Positions 9,435 through 20,690 of a DNA stretch of 64,000 nt are shown piece after piece. The DNA lies in NCBI GenBank assembly GCA_028386065.3, contig JAKUCV010000161.1, positions 40,116-104,115 on the forward strand, written 5' to 3'. Every line of letters starts with the position of its first letter. Positions within the stretch are counted from its first letter, which is position 1. The notes beneath the pieces were generated by a model. That model did no database searches, was not told the origin of the DNA, and saw nothing but the letters and a program-made list of their open reading frames with translations. The translations under genes and the position numbers were made by a program. The stretch is from Turnera subulata. Taxonomy: Eukaryota > Streptophyta > Magnoliopsida > Malpighiales > Passifloraceae.

Positions 9435-10517
9435 AAAATCAACAATACACAACAAAGGTAGACAATGACAGTAATTAGAACACATGAACAAATCCATATA
9501 TAATATTAAACGCAACTTCTTCATTGAAAAACATTAAGACAAAACATAATTCAGGACGCAAGATTCAATGAATATATATTTTAAGTACATCTAAAATGAT
9601 TCCAAGAAAAGCGCACAAATATACTCCTGGAAGGTACATCAATTTTGGGTAAGATATAATAAATCTTGTTTATCTTGTAAAAAAAAAAATTAAAAACCTA
9701 GTGAAAAAGAAAATACTGTTGGAAGTTCTAAATAGATGACATTGAAGTGTTAAAAGACTAGACCATGTTTGACAGATAAGGGTGTCAGAGACTGCTTTAA
9801 ATATGTTGTTTGCATTTGAATTCCCTCATCCTTGTTTCAGCTGTGTTTTCTCTCTATTTTCAGAGTAATGACACTACCCACACCCAGAGAAGAAAAATAA
9901 AACAATAGTAGTATTGAGATTTAACCCCTGTTTTTTATCAACAAATAGACAATAACATGACCATTTTTTTATTGTCTCCATGGCGTGAAAAAGAAACGTG
10001 AGACTAATCAAAAGATAAGTAGGTGGAATTTGGAATTTCAGTCTCCGGATAAAACTAACTACAATGAGATAATAATCTGATCCTTTTTCTTGTGCAAGCA
10101 TAAACCTTAAAAACTGCAAAGCTTGATATAAAAAGAGTTCTTATCTCAATCTACAACTTTTACATCATAAATTAAATTCCTATCACTCAGGTAGTGAAAT
10201 CATGTTTCTGTCTTTACAATCTGACCGTGCAAACAAAATAAGCAAACCTCCTTGTATTTGACTAGAATCACACATTAATAATAACTAGAATTCCATGAAA
10301 CTCCAAGATAACTTTACACACATCCATGTCTAATAAATAAACAGTTCCCCCAATTCTAAATACCAAAATAACCACATCTAAAACTCATGCTGCACAATAA
10401 ATAATAGACAACCAAGAGAAACAGTCACAGCAAGAAAATTAGAACAAATGGACAAATGCCTATATAATTGTAAGTAAATAATTTCTAGGAATATTAAACT
10501 CAGCCAGTGTAAGGTTT
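9435..10517. other. Interior of 7.1 kb element, no gene recognised; ends in LINE target duplication
   Basis: This is AT-rich sequence with no supported coding region. It presumably is the 5' part of the transposase gene and subterminal sequence of the large MULE-like element. Short A runs occur near 9680. The last 15 bases (GCCAGTGTAAGGTTT, 10503-10517) are the left target duplication of the adjoining LINE. Confidence 0.5.
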
Positions 10518-11925
10518 TTTTTTTTTTGGTCAAAAGGGAGGCGTAAAGCCTATATTAGATCATGAATCAAAAACAAATCGGGGCCATGAAACCCCTACAG
10601 AGTCTTGCATGAGCAATGGCAAACATTCCCGGGGAGGAGATTCAAGAACCATGTAACCAATACCTACGGAGAGTCCGGTATTTGCAAGAAGGTCGGCAAC
10701 TCTATTACCTTCCCGGTGGGAGTGTTGACACTGGACAACCCATTCCTGAGCCAATAGGCCCCTTAAGGCTAGTAATAATGGATCTCGAAACTGTTGAGGC
10801 CCTCCTGCTGAAAGTATAGAAACAAGTGCTGCAGAGTCCAATTCCAAAATTACCTTCGAAAATTCAGGTTCCAGGCCAATCTAAGACCATAAAGGGCAGC
10901 CCAACACTCAGCAGTAAACGCTGAGCAAAGACCTAGATTAGCTGTAAAACCAGAGATCCATCGACCCGAGGCATCTCTAATAACTCCACCAGCACCTGCC
11001 AAACCCGGATTTCCCTTTGAAGCTCCGTCCGTGATGATTTTCACCCAGTCTTCCGAAGGTCTATTCCATCCTACTAACCTTAAGTTTCCATACACTGGTT
11101 CGACTTGATTGGGAAAGGAGTGCATGACTGCTTCATGTAAGCGTGCCTCCTGAAGAATCAAACCAATTGAACCACAGTGCACATTAGCTTTTCTAAAAAC
11201 CCACTAATTTCTCCATCTCCATAACCACCATATCGTGTTAGCAAATACACCTGCCCATGTGCAAGAATCAGAATGCATGGCCTTAGACTTCAAATTCCTC
11301 AACAACCAGCTCTTTAGTGAGCCCGAGTTGAAATCATTCCAACATTCCCATGGGACAAGTCTCCTCCAAAATCTTTGGGCCCTCCAACAGGATCGCAATA
11401 CATGCAATACATTTTCTTCAGTACTAGGACACGCTTCACAACAATTAGAATTGGTAAATTGTTGTTTGTACCTTTGACTATTAGTCATGAGTTTGTCATG
11501 GGCTGCTAACCACAAGAAGTGCTTAATGCGATGAGGTCCACGCCATTTCCAAATCCATCTCCAAAGTTCGTTTGCCTCTTCCCAATTTTGCTGCTCTAGA
11601 AGGTCATAAGCTGATTTGGTAGTGAAAATGTCGTTAGTAGTAGATGCCCATGCAATACCATCCGATCCCAACCTATCATGCGGCGGCAGTACTGCTGCTA
11701 GTCTTAGTAAGATCTCTGAAGGGAGCAAATGCTGAAAAAGTCCCCAATTCCAGTGCCCCAAATTTGTCACCATATCCCTAACATGCACATTAATTAAAGA
11801 AATGGGTACTTCAGCAGTAGCATAGGTAATTAAGGGTTTGTCACAACCTTTAATCCAAAGATCTTACCAAAACTTGACCTGAATACCATCTCGTACTTGA
11901 AAAGTAATGCCTTTTAGAAAGTGAG
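10518..11925 (-). mobile_element. 5'-truncated L1-type LINE with poly(A) and 15-bp target duplication
   Basis: The direct repeat GCCAGTGTAAGGTTT at 10503-10517 and 11926-11940 brackets the element, and a T run at 10518-10527 is its poly(A) tail, so it reads on the minus strand. The encoded part is the C-terminal half of LINE ORF2: a zinc-finger reverse-transcriptase tail (WRWIWKWRGPHRIKHFLWLA, then CEACPSTEENVLHVLRSC) and an RNase H domain with TDGASKGNPGLAGAGGVIRD, AECWAALYGL, ELDSAALVS and HREGNRVADLLAN. The reverse transcriptase itself and ORF1 are missing. A TAG at about 11204 interrupts the frame between the two domains, and a 1-base loss near 10852 shifts the RNase H frame. Dead copy, inserted into the larger MULE-like element. 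Confidence 0.9.
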
Positions 11926-11940
11926 GCCAGTGTAAGGTTT

Positions 11941-12639
11941 ACCTGGAGTTTTGGACACCTGCACTTGGGACTACGAACAAAAACTTTTCTTTACTTCTTG
12001 AATTTCCTGTCAGTAAGAGACTTTCAGTAGAATCTAGTAGTAAGGTCCACAATATATATAAAAACAAACTCCAATATGACTTTACACACAACCATGTCGA
12101 ATAAACAAATACAAACAGTATTCAGTGGCAACGAAATAGACATGTTGGAAAGTGGTTCAACTCTAAAAAAATCTCTAAAGAGAACAACTATGAAGGGCAA
12201 TTGACAATGGCTCGCCTGTACGACTAAGCAGACTTGCACTTTTGAAACTTCTCTCACTTCTCCCACCTTTCTCCCTATGTCTACATCTTTCTCCTTCATG
12301 CATCATGTCTATGTTCCCTCCCTCATGTTCTGGAGACAAAAACTTTGCCTCTATCGATTTGGGTGGCGACCGTTGCTTATTGTTCCCTCTCTCCTCAACT
12401 CTCGCTCTTCGATTCGTGCATTCTCTCTAGCGCGTTATGGCTCCTCTTCTGTTCCTTCCAGTCAGTGCTTTCGTTCCTTCCGTGTGTGTCTTCGTTATCA
12501 ATCAGCGCTCGTCTTCGTTACTAGTGGCTGCTTTCGATTCAAGGGTTCTAACTTTAATGTATTTAAGGGTTTCAATTCAATTTGGAACTCTGGCTATAAA
12601 TAAATTTTAGGGCTTTAGTTTAATGTGTTTGGGGCTTTA
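11941..12639. other. Interior of 7.1 kb element, unassigned
   Basis: The first part continues the sequence that was split by the LINE. From about 12245 to 12600 there is C/T-rich sequence with an open frame that I cannot match to a known protein. A TATA-like GGCTATAAATAA lies at about 12591-12602. I do not claim a gene. Confidence 0.35.
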
Positions 12640-12963
12640 CATATTTGGGGTTTTTAATGTTTTATCGGGTGTGTACCGGGGATTATTTTGGCAAATTTCA
12701 ATTTGAAACAATGGGTTTTCGGTTAGGCAAAGGGTCGGGTCGGGCCGGTTCGAATAATTGGTAGGACCTGACACGTGGGTCCTACAAGTGCTGATGTGGC
12801 GCCGGAAAAAAGGCCACGTCAGCGTGTTTTGCCGGATTCTGGTCAGAGGGATTAAAAGTGACCAACTAAGGCCAACACAGGGATGAAAAGAGGCCAAAAA
12901 TCAACACAAGGATGATTTCCAGCCTTGGTGCCAAACACAAGGATCAAACAAGGCTTTTGATTC
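12640..12963 (-). repeat. Right terminal inverted repeat of 7.1 kb MULE-like element
   Basis: This is the reverse complement partner of 5820-6145, ending GGCTTTTGATTC. The flank beyond it starts TGTTGATA; the matching place in copy B reads CAAACTGTTATTC, so the junction agrees with a clean insertion after CAAAC. Confidence 0.75.
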
Positions 12964-12981
12964 TGTTGATATTTTTTAATT

Positions 12982-15284
12982 GGATTAAAGCATTTTTTGG
13001 TCCCTGTGTAAGGCCTCAAAGTTGGTTTTCATCCCCGTGTAGGATTTTGGCCAGTTTACATCCCTCCGTTCGACCCCTTTGGATTGTTTTGATCTCTCCG
13101 GCCAAAACACGGCCAAAAGCGCTGACGTGGCACATTTTCTGGTGCCACATCAGATTTATGGAACCCACATGTCAGGGTTTAACCTAAAACCGACCTAGTT
13201 TCACCCGACCCCGTTTCTTCCAACCAGTTAACCCGAAAAAATGTCCCAACCCACAATTTTTTAAATTTTTAGTTAAAATGTCCAAATATAATCTTTATTC
13301 ATAAATTTATCTTTTTAATTAAATTTTTACACATCCCAATTTTTTGCACCCTTAGAATGTTTTTCAAATATAATTTTTTTTAACACTTCATAATTTGTTT
13401 TTCTATTATCCAAATTAAATTAAAAAATATATTTACACATTATCTTTCTCTTTTCTTTTTCTTTTCTCTCTTTCTTTTTTTCTTTTCTTTCTCTTTCTCT
13501 TTTCTTTTTTTCTTTTCCTTTTCTTTTCTCTCTTTTTTTCTTTTCTTTTTCTTTTTCTTTTCTTTTTTCTTTTCCTTTTCTTTTCTCTCTTTATTTTTTT
13601 CTTTTCTTTTTCTTTCTCTTTTCTTTTTTTCTTTTCCTTTTCTTTTCTCTCTTTTTTTTTTCTTTTCTTTTTCTTTCTCCACATCACCAACTGCCCCAAA
13701 TCCCCGACCCCTTCCTGCAACTCTTCCACAACCGCCTTCCCCCCACCCCCTCCTGGTCGGAGGTCTACCGCCCCCCGCGATAATCCTGGCCCCGGTCCCA
13801 CAAGCCCAGCGAGTCCTCCCCATCCGCCGTCACTGAGTCAGCATCCTCGCCCTCATCTCCAGCTCCCACGGCAACCTCCTTTCCCCCACCTCCCCAAGAT
13901 CCTCTGCGTCAACCACTCCTCCATCCGCTCCGTCTGTGCCTCCTCCGCCATGTCCAACCGGTGCAGCCCTGTGTTGGCGAAGGCAAGCAACACAACGACG
14001 GCAGGCCACAACCGCTTGTGGATTTTGGGGATTTTTCAGGATGGGTTTTGCTCCGTGCTGCAACAGTCGTCGCCGCCGGTGTTCTTTTTTTTCTCTTCCT
14101 CGCTCTCTTCCCTTGCTTGTTGGTCTCCCTAGTTCTTTGTCTAATCGGGTTGTTCTGCGTGTTGGTTGTTCGTGTTGTGTGTTTTGTTGACGGGTTCGGT
14201 GCTTGGAGGCCGGGTTAGGGCGGCTGACGGGTGTCTCGGTGGTTTTTTATGGTGGTTGTGTGTTGGGTTGCGAATGGTGGCTGTGTGTTGGGTTGTTGAT
14301 GGTGGTGGCCAATTGGAGGAGCGAGGTGCCCAATCGGAGGAGCAGGGCGTGCTTTGTGGCTCGTTTCTCTCCCTCCCGCTCCCGATTCGTCTTCCACGGC
14401 GAGTCCTTGATGCTCCAGTTCTTGCCCGACGAACTCAAGGCCTCGGTCGTCGAGATAGTGCCTTCACTTCACCGACAGCTTCGGGAATTCGAGCCGGATT
14501 GATTACGGAGGAGAAGGGTAGTGGTGTTTCTTGTGATGGTCGTCGTGGTGGAGGAGGGTGGTACTGGTTCTGGTGGTGGTCGGTGGAGGAGGGTGATGGT
14601 GGTAGAAATTATTTTTGTATTTTTTAATTAAAATATTCTTTAATAAGAAAAAAATTAAGAGAAATTTATGGAGATAATTGAAGAGGAAAATAAAATCTGA
14701 GCTACTCTTTTCATATTAGATAATGAGATAATTAATTGTAGTTGTGTTGTTTTTTTAAATATTAAATCTGGTCAAAAATTTAATATTGGAAAAAAATTCA
14801 GATGTAATTGTGTTGTTTTTTTTCATATTAATTTTTGATACTAGAATTTAATTTAATTTAAATTTTTAAATTGGGTTATGGGTAAAAAAATTTGGAAGAG
14901 TTAAAAAGTTATATTTAGATAATCTTTTAAAAAAAATAATTTAAGAGTAAGGATTATAATTTAGGTATTTTAATTAAAAATCCATAAATTATGTGTAGTA
15001 AGGGATTTTTTGCAAATTTAAAAATTTCTAACCGGACCAATCGGGAGGAAGAAACAAGTCGGGTGGAGCTGGGTCGGTTTTCGGTTAAACCCTGATATGT
15101 GGGCCCCACAAAGCTGATGTGGAGTAAAAAACTTGCCACATCAGCGATTTTGGTCGGATTTTGGCCGGACAAACCAAAACTAACCAAAAGCGGTGAACGG
15201 AGGGATGTAAACTGGCCAAAATCCTACACGGGGATGACTTCCAACTTTGAGGCCTTACAGAGGGACCAAAAAATGCTTTAATCC
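12982..15284. mobile_element. Second TIR element, 2.3 kb, with GC-rich captured-type interior
   Basis: Tips GGATTAAAGCATTTTTTGG and its reverse complement lie at 12982 and 15284, and roughly 250 bases are inverted between 12982-13240 and 15035-15284. A 10-bp direct repeat TTTTTTAATT flanks it at 12972-12981 and 15285-15294. This fits a Mutator-type element. There is no transposase. The interior holds a 240-base pyrimidine tract and GC-rich, exon-like sequence (13680-14060 and 14340-14510), including a frame reading LMLQFLPDELKASVVEIVPS that I cannot assign to a family. It adjoins the 7.1 kb element with only 18 bases between, 10 of which are its own target duplication. Confidence 0.78.
13440..13680 (+). 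repeat. Polypyrimidine (CTTTT/CTCTTT) tract
   Basis: About 240 bases are almost purely C and T, in overlapping CTTTT, TTTCTT and CTCTCT units, on the plus strand. The long Lys/Glu-rich open frames on the other strand are products of this composition. Confidence 0.9.
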
Positions 15285-15294
15285 TTTTTTAATT

Positions 15295-16126
15295 CTTGAC
15301 AAGAACGTTTATACCCAGGAACAAAGCAGCAGCCACTAAGTGGCTGATTCATTGGTCAGGCAGATCAGTTGAAAAAGCCACTTGAGAGCTTGTAGAAGAC
15401 ACTGCTGATCATTATTCTAAATGTTAGAACTCGAAAAGAAAGAGGTCATTTGAGTTGTTTATAAATGGAGTGATCTATGTACCTATTATTTTAAACTTTT
15501 AGGTTACCATGTCCTATTTTAGGAGTATAGATTAGCAGAGCCAATAGTTCAAATAAGAACAAGTGGGGTGGAAACTTACTTCCAGCTTCAAGTAGTTCAA
15601 CTTACGAGTAAAGACTGCCTCTTCCGGCTGTGAAAACACTGAAAAGGAAGTGATAACAGTAACTTTCAAGCTTAAAAAAGAAAACAGAAAACAGCAGAGG
15701 AAAAAAAAAAACAAGAGAATTATCTGCAGGTGAAGTATTATTCCGTGATGGCAAAATTGGAACCAGGCCATGTATTAGTACAATGTGCTAGGTAGTGAAG
15801 GATATCATCAAGACAAGAGTAGTGTTTTTATAATAAGTAGTTACAGCAGAAAAACCTGTGATGCATACTTTGAACAAGATAAGCTTATTATGCATTATCA
15901 ACCTTCTCTTCTACAGGGTAACTGGAGCGTTGCAGAAGTAGAGCCACCAAGTAACTTTCAGGCCTCAAAAAACAAGATAACAGAAAACAGCTGAGGGAAA
16001 AAAAGACAAGAGAATTATCTGGAGGTAGCTAGTGTAGGATATCATCAAGAGTGGTGGTACTATAATTAAGTAGTTACAGCAGAAAAACTTGTGATGCAAA
16101 CTTGAACAAGACAAGCTTATGCATTA
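15295..16126. repeat. Right arm of F-box downstream-flank duplication (copy A)
   Basis: This aligns with 25336-25948 beyond F-box copy B: shared landmarks include TATAAATGGAGTGA, GAGTATAGATTAGCAGAG, ATAAGAACAAGTGGGGTGGA and GGTGAAGTATTATTC. A third, shorter copy lies at 18020-18190. Copy A also has an internal repetition (15800-15990 against 16030-16160), sharing GTAGTTACAGCAGAAAAAC and GCAGAAGTAGAGCCACCAAG. No gene is seen. Confidence 0.8.
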
Positions 16127-17380
16127 TCAGCCTTTTCTTTTTGCAGAAGTAGAGCCACCAAGTAGGTAAACCAATGCATTGTCAGGGATATGTAAGAAGT
16201 CCACGCCAGGATTTTCTAGCAGTGTCAAGGTCTTTAATCTAGCGAAGGGAGATGGTTGACGCTCTATTATGCCAGGAACCATAGATAATGCCTGCTCAGA
16301 ATGTTATACCAAGTCGACAGTCAGCTATATACATATATATATATGACAATAAACTTCTGCAACTATATAAAGTTATCACTAATTTTTAAATCCCCGGATC
16401 AATTATCTGGTCGCCCATCTGGGGTATTCAGAGCATTTTCTTGACTAATCCGGATCATTAACTATTACTTAGCAACTAGTCCCAGAAATGCAGACATAAT
16501 TGAGAAAAAAAAAAACATATATATATAGTAATGGAAATTTACCTGAATGAGGGTAGGAGAGAGTGACAGATATTCAGCATTATGAAGCCCACGCAAGAAT
16601 TTGATGATTTCAATCAGATCAAATCTTCCAGTAGGATGAGCAGCATCAATTACTGCGCACTGTAAAGAAGGGAAATCATCAACCGCAGGGAAATACTCTA
16701 TTTCCACACTGTGATCCACCACAAAGCTAAAATATTCAAGGCCTGGTGCTGATATCTTAGTAATCCCCCACTTCGAGGGTCTCTTGTATTCCACAGATAG
16801 CCTAACAAGTTTTGGTCCTGCTTTTAAATTTTTTCACCGAGAAGATCAAAAACAGTATCCACCAGGCACAGCTCCTTCAAATTGGGACAAGCCAGGAGGA
16901 GATCAATACGGTCGAGGCAGCAGTTTTCTAGATGCATACTGGTAACAGTAGGGAAGGAAAAGATGTTCCCCAAACTGCAGCGATTGAGGCTCAGGGTTTT
17001 CAAGGAAGGGCAAGCTAGCCCGTTCCTGAGAATGCCGTTGAACCCTAAAACGTATTTGAAGTTGACTGTGAGGTTGTTGACGAAGCGAGATGTGGCAAAT
17101 TCTATTACCTTTCCATATGGTTCTGCTCTTTTATATGATTTTGGTGGACAATAAGAGAAGTGAAAGGTGCCTATCTTGGGTACATACTGGCTTTCCAGGG
17201 ATTCGAGAGGATGTGGGATGGAGATAAGCTCTCGTCGAAGAAGAAATCGCGGGAGCGTGAAGACAAGTGGGCTTTCCATTGCTTGGAGACGGCGGAGAAT
17301 CGGACGAAAGATTTAGTTTCATCCAGGAAAGGCAGGATGTGGAGCACAATATCGTCAGGTAATGAGCTTAGTCTGTCCAT
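16127..17380 (-). pseudogene. F-box/LRR-type gene, copy A, frameshifted
   Basis: The ATG at 17380 starts an F-box (LPDDIVLHILPFLDETKSFVRFS...W). LRR-like segments (CPSLKTLSLNRCSL, CPNLKELCLVDTV) and the family block ISAPGLEYF...FPSLQCAVIDAAHPTGR follow. Exon 1 would end at 16543 before a GTAAAT donor; exon 2 is 16127-16291 (55 codons including TGA) after a GAGCAG acceptor, with a 251-bp intron. The frame is broken twice in exon 1: near 17200, between the F-box region and ESLESQYVPKIGTFHFS, and near 16830 in an A run. Compared with copy B it is otherwise well preserved. Plant F-box proteins serve as substrate receptors of SCF ubiquitin ligases; this copy is unlikely to make the full protein. 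Confidence 0.85.
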
Positions 17381-18019
17381 AATTAACTGTATTAAAATTC
17401 CAGTCCAGGGTTTATCTTTCTCAAGTTGATTTGCTGCACAATATCGTTAGGTATTGAGTGAAGACAGGTGGGTTTTCGTCTACCACGAATGTATAAGTAC
17501 TAGGTTTTGTTAATAATGTTAATTTGCTGGATGTTAACACGCCGACTTATATCAATTCCATTCCTTGTCGGCCACTCATCCGGATGCGTTCATATATTCT
17601 CACTTTGTCCTTTACTAGCCACCACTAAAATTAAATTTGTAATGTAGTGGTTCTTAGTTGTCAATTGACCATCTCAATTAGAAGGTTAAACCGAGGTTGG
17701 TTTTGGGTTTATTATTTATTATTTATCAATTGACCCAACTCCTACATCCGAAGTGACTAAGAGAGGTCTTTGGCTATCAAATAGCCTCAAATTTAACCTT
17801 TTGGGCCACGTAGTTTCAGTCCAGCTTTGAAGGTTATTCTGACAAACACCCTCTTTCAAGTAAAAGCTTTCTGAACTGCTGATGGTGCTTCCGGTTTTAA
17901 CTTACTAAAGATACCCAGACTCGTATTGATTATGGTTAGATCTCTACACCTTTCCTCAAACGAAAACCCCTTAGGCTTGAGGCTCTAAGACTGGTTATGG
18001 TTCTTATTACTCTTACTGG
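17381..18019. other. Upstream region of F-box copy A
   Basis: This is the presumed promoter side of copy A. It shares pieces with the upstream side of copy B (for example ACTAGGTTTTGTTAAT and GCGTTCATAT...TCTCAC). No other gene is seen. Confidence 0.4.
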
Positions 18020-18190
18020 TTGGAGTGACCTATGAGCCTATTATTTTAAAGTTTTAAGTTAGCATGCAGTGTGCTATATTCTAATCTAGGGGTATAGATT
18101 AGCAGAGCCAATGGTTCAGATAAGAACAAGTGGGGTAGAAACTTACTTCCAACTTTCTAAGTAGTTCCACTTCAGGCTATAGGAATAGCT
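18020..18190. repeat. Third copy of the F-box downstream flank, truncated
   Basis: GGAGTGACCTATGA, TATAGATTAGCAGAGCCAAT and ATAAGAACAAGTGGGGTAG recur here as in the downstream flanks of copies A and B. It then passes into a short tandem duplication (18185-18240, unit ATAGCTGACCCTTGGTGAGGT) and into a gypsy fragment. It implies a further, now deleted, F-box unit. Confidence 0.65.
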
Positions 18191-18253
18191 GACCCTTGGT
18201 GAGGTAATGTAATATAGCTGACCCTTAGTGAGGTAATATATCCCAACCAGAGT

Positions 18254-20690
18254 TTACATCGACGTACTGACAGCGACAACACACACACACTGACAATGAC
18301 GTGTATCACACCATATCAACGTCCCACTCCCGTTGATTCCCTTTTCCTCAATGGGAGGTAGGTAGGTTTGAGCAGCATAGAAGGCTAGAAAACGCAGGCG
18401 TAAGTCGTCAACCAATTCCCAGGTAGCATCAGTAGGGGAGCTATCCGTCCAGTGAATGAGCCATTGAGTGGCAGCCCCGATTACCCTTGTGAACCATTTG
18501 ACTGCCAAGGATAGCAACAGGTTGCAGTGGTTCAGCAGTAGTTGTGGTAATGGTGAAGAGCAAGGAATAACTAGATGGCACCAACATGCCTGTACAACAA
18601 AGGAACATGGAAAACATTGTGGATGGCAGCCGATGGGGGAAGGGCAAGTCAATATGCTACTTTGCCAATGCGAGCCGTAATCTGGAATGACCCAATAGCG
18701 AGGTTCCAACTTGGGCAAAGAGCGTGATTGGACTGATTGTTGGCGATAGGACTTGAGTTTCAAATAGACCCAATCGCCAACTGAGAATTCTATGTCGGTG
18801 CGATGCTTGTTAGCTTGAGATGTTATACGGTGTTGGCAGCAAGTAAGTTGGCCCGAAGCTTGTCTAATAATTGTTCCCGAGCCAAGAGTAATTGATCCAC
18901 GGACTCAACTGGAGAATCCTTGGAAAAATATAGAACATAAATAGGAGGCGGATATAAATATAAAGCTTCAAAGGGGGTAGTTGTTCAAAGAAGTCTGAAA
19001 AGTGGTATTCGACTAGTACTCTGCTAGACTAAGCCATGAAATTCATTCCTTGGGAGAGTCCAAGAGCATACTGCGAAGATAGGACTCCAAATAACGGTTA
19101 ACCACTTCTGTTTGGCCATCCGTTTATGGATGATAAGCCGTGGAGAACTGCAGTTGCACTCCTTGCAAAAGAAACGGCTCCTTCCAAAATCGACTAAGCA
19201 AAATGGGATCACGATCACTCGTGATCATTTCTGGAAAGCCATGAAGCTTGTAGACCGTATCCAAGAAGAGTTTTGCGACCATAAAAGCTTCATAAGTGTG
19301 TGCAAGGGCTGCAAAGTGTGCATACTTGATGAAACGATCAAATATCACAAAAATCACAGATTTGATTTTACAAATGGGCAAGCCTTCAATAAAGTCCATG
19401 CTAAGGTCATTGAATACACCCGATGGCAAAGGCAGAGGCTGCAGGAAGCTAGGAGAGGCAGAATTGTCATACTTACAACGTTCACAAGTGACATATTCCC
19501 CAATATATTGACGAATATGTTTCTCCATGCCTTTCCAATAAAATAAGGAAGCAACCTTTTACATTGTACCATGGATTCCAGAATGACCTCCAATAGAAGA
19601 AGTATGAGAGATAGAGATGATATTGTGAAATAAAGCAGAATTAGAAGGGACTACTAGCTTACCTTTCCGCTTGAGAAGGCCATCTGTAAGGGTATACTTT
19701 GAGTGAGAGCCTAGATTGAGCTGAAGTTCCTGAATCAATTTAAGAATAGGAAGGTCAGCCTGCCAGCCTTGTTTAAGTTCTAATAAATCCTAAGAAACAG
19801 AGGTCAAAGCCAGTAATTGTATCTGCAAATAATGGGCGCGGGAGAGAGCATCTGCGGCTTTGTTGGAGCTGTCCTGCTTGTATTGTACCTTATAGTCGAA
19901 TGACATTAACTTAGCCAACCAATAGTGTTGACTAGGAATAGATACCTTCTGCTCCAACAAATATTTTAAGCTTCGGTGATCGGTACGGATAATAAAATAG
20001 CGAGCTTGAAGATAGTGCTCCCTTTTTTCTTACTGCAAAATGTATAGCAAGAAGTTCCTGTTCATAAACAGATAGAGACTGATGGTGAGGGCTCAAAAGT
20101 GGCATTGATAAAAGCAACTGGGTGGCCATTTTGCATCAAAATAGCACCCAAACTAACTTCTGAAGCATCTGTTTCCACAACGAAAGGCTGAGAAAAGTTT
20201 GGAAGAGTAAGAACAGGAGAATTAGTTAGTATTTGTTCTAATTGTTCAAAAGCCTGTTGAGCTACAACATTCTAAGTAAAGCTTTTTAATTTCAGAATAT
20301 CAAAGAGTGGGCGGCAAACACACCCATAGTGCTGAATAAATCGCCTATAATAGTTAGCCAAACCAAGGAAGGCTCCGAGTTGTTTAAAATTAGAAGGGCA
20401 CGACCATTGAACTACTGCCTCAATCATAGAGGGGTCAGTGGAGACTCTTGCAGCAAATATAACATGGCCGATAAGCAACCTGTGGAACACCGAATAGACA
20501 CTTGCTCTACTTAGCATAAAACTGATTTTAGCAGAGAATAGAGAGGGCAATCAGCAAGTGCGTGAGATGCTCAGTAGGAGTGCGACTATAAACTAATATA
20601 TCATCCAAGAAAACCAATATAAATTTGCGAAGGTAAGGCTTGTAGATTTCATTCATGTAAGGGACGTTATCTTTCTCCTGGTGGTTGAGT
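18254..20690 (-). mobile_element. Ty3/gypsy chromovirus-type pol fragment, decayed
   Basis: Reading leftward from about 20690: a reverse transcriptase remnant with [13 protein letters not shown] (the FLDD catalytic box, about 20600) and GAFLGLANYYRRFIQHYG, RNase H remnant ([17 protein letters not shown]), integrase with the zinc-finger/core region (YIGEYVTCERCKYD, SMDFIEGLP, VYKLHGFPEMITSDRDP, STAYHP then a stop where CAA is expected, followed by TDGQTEVVN), and near 18420 a chromodomain-like stretch (WTDSSPTDATWELVDDL). There are several frameshifts and stops. The gag, protease, N-terminal part of the reverse transcriptase and both LTRs are absent. Order and motifs fit a Tekay/Reina-like chromovirus, but the exact clade is not decided. 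Confidence 0.85.

Larger units (their letters stand above)
5820..12963. mobile_element. MULE-like TIR element, 7.1 kb, with nested insertions
   Basis: The ends form a long inverted repeat: about 320 bases at 5820-6145 match the reverse complement of about 12640-12963 (both have TTTGATCCTTGTGTTTGGCA near the tip and a GGGTCGGGTCGGGCCGG-type stretch further in). Long TIRs plus a MuDR-type transposase N-terminus inside point to the Mutator superfamily. Contents are, in order, a decayed GRF-type zinc-finger gene on the plus strand, a transposase N-terminal exon on the minus strand split by a second TIR element, and a LINE insertion. The catalytic part of the transposase is not found, so the element is non-autonomous or decayed. 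I see no target duplication; the right flank TGTTGATAT does not repeat the left flank. Confidence 0.7.

Noticed and set aside
13433..13823. Long Lys/Glu-rich open frames on the minus strand
   Set aside because: They are read through the polypyrimidine tract; composition alone keeps the frame open and there is no start context or domain.
16882..17429. Plus-strand frames over F-box copy A
   Set aside because: They are antisense shadows of the F-box coding sequence.
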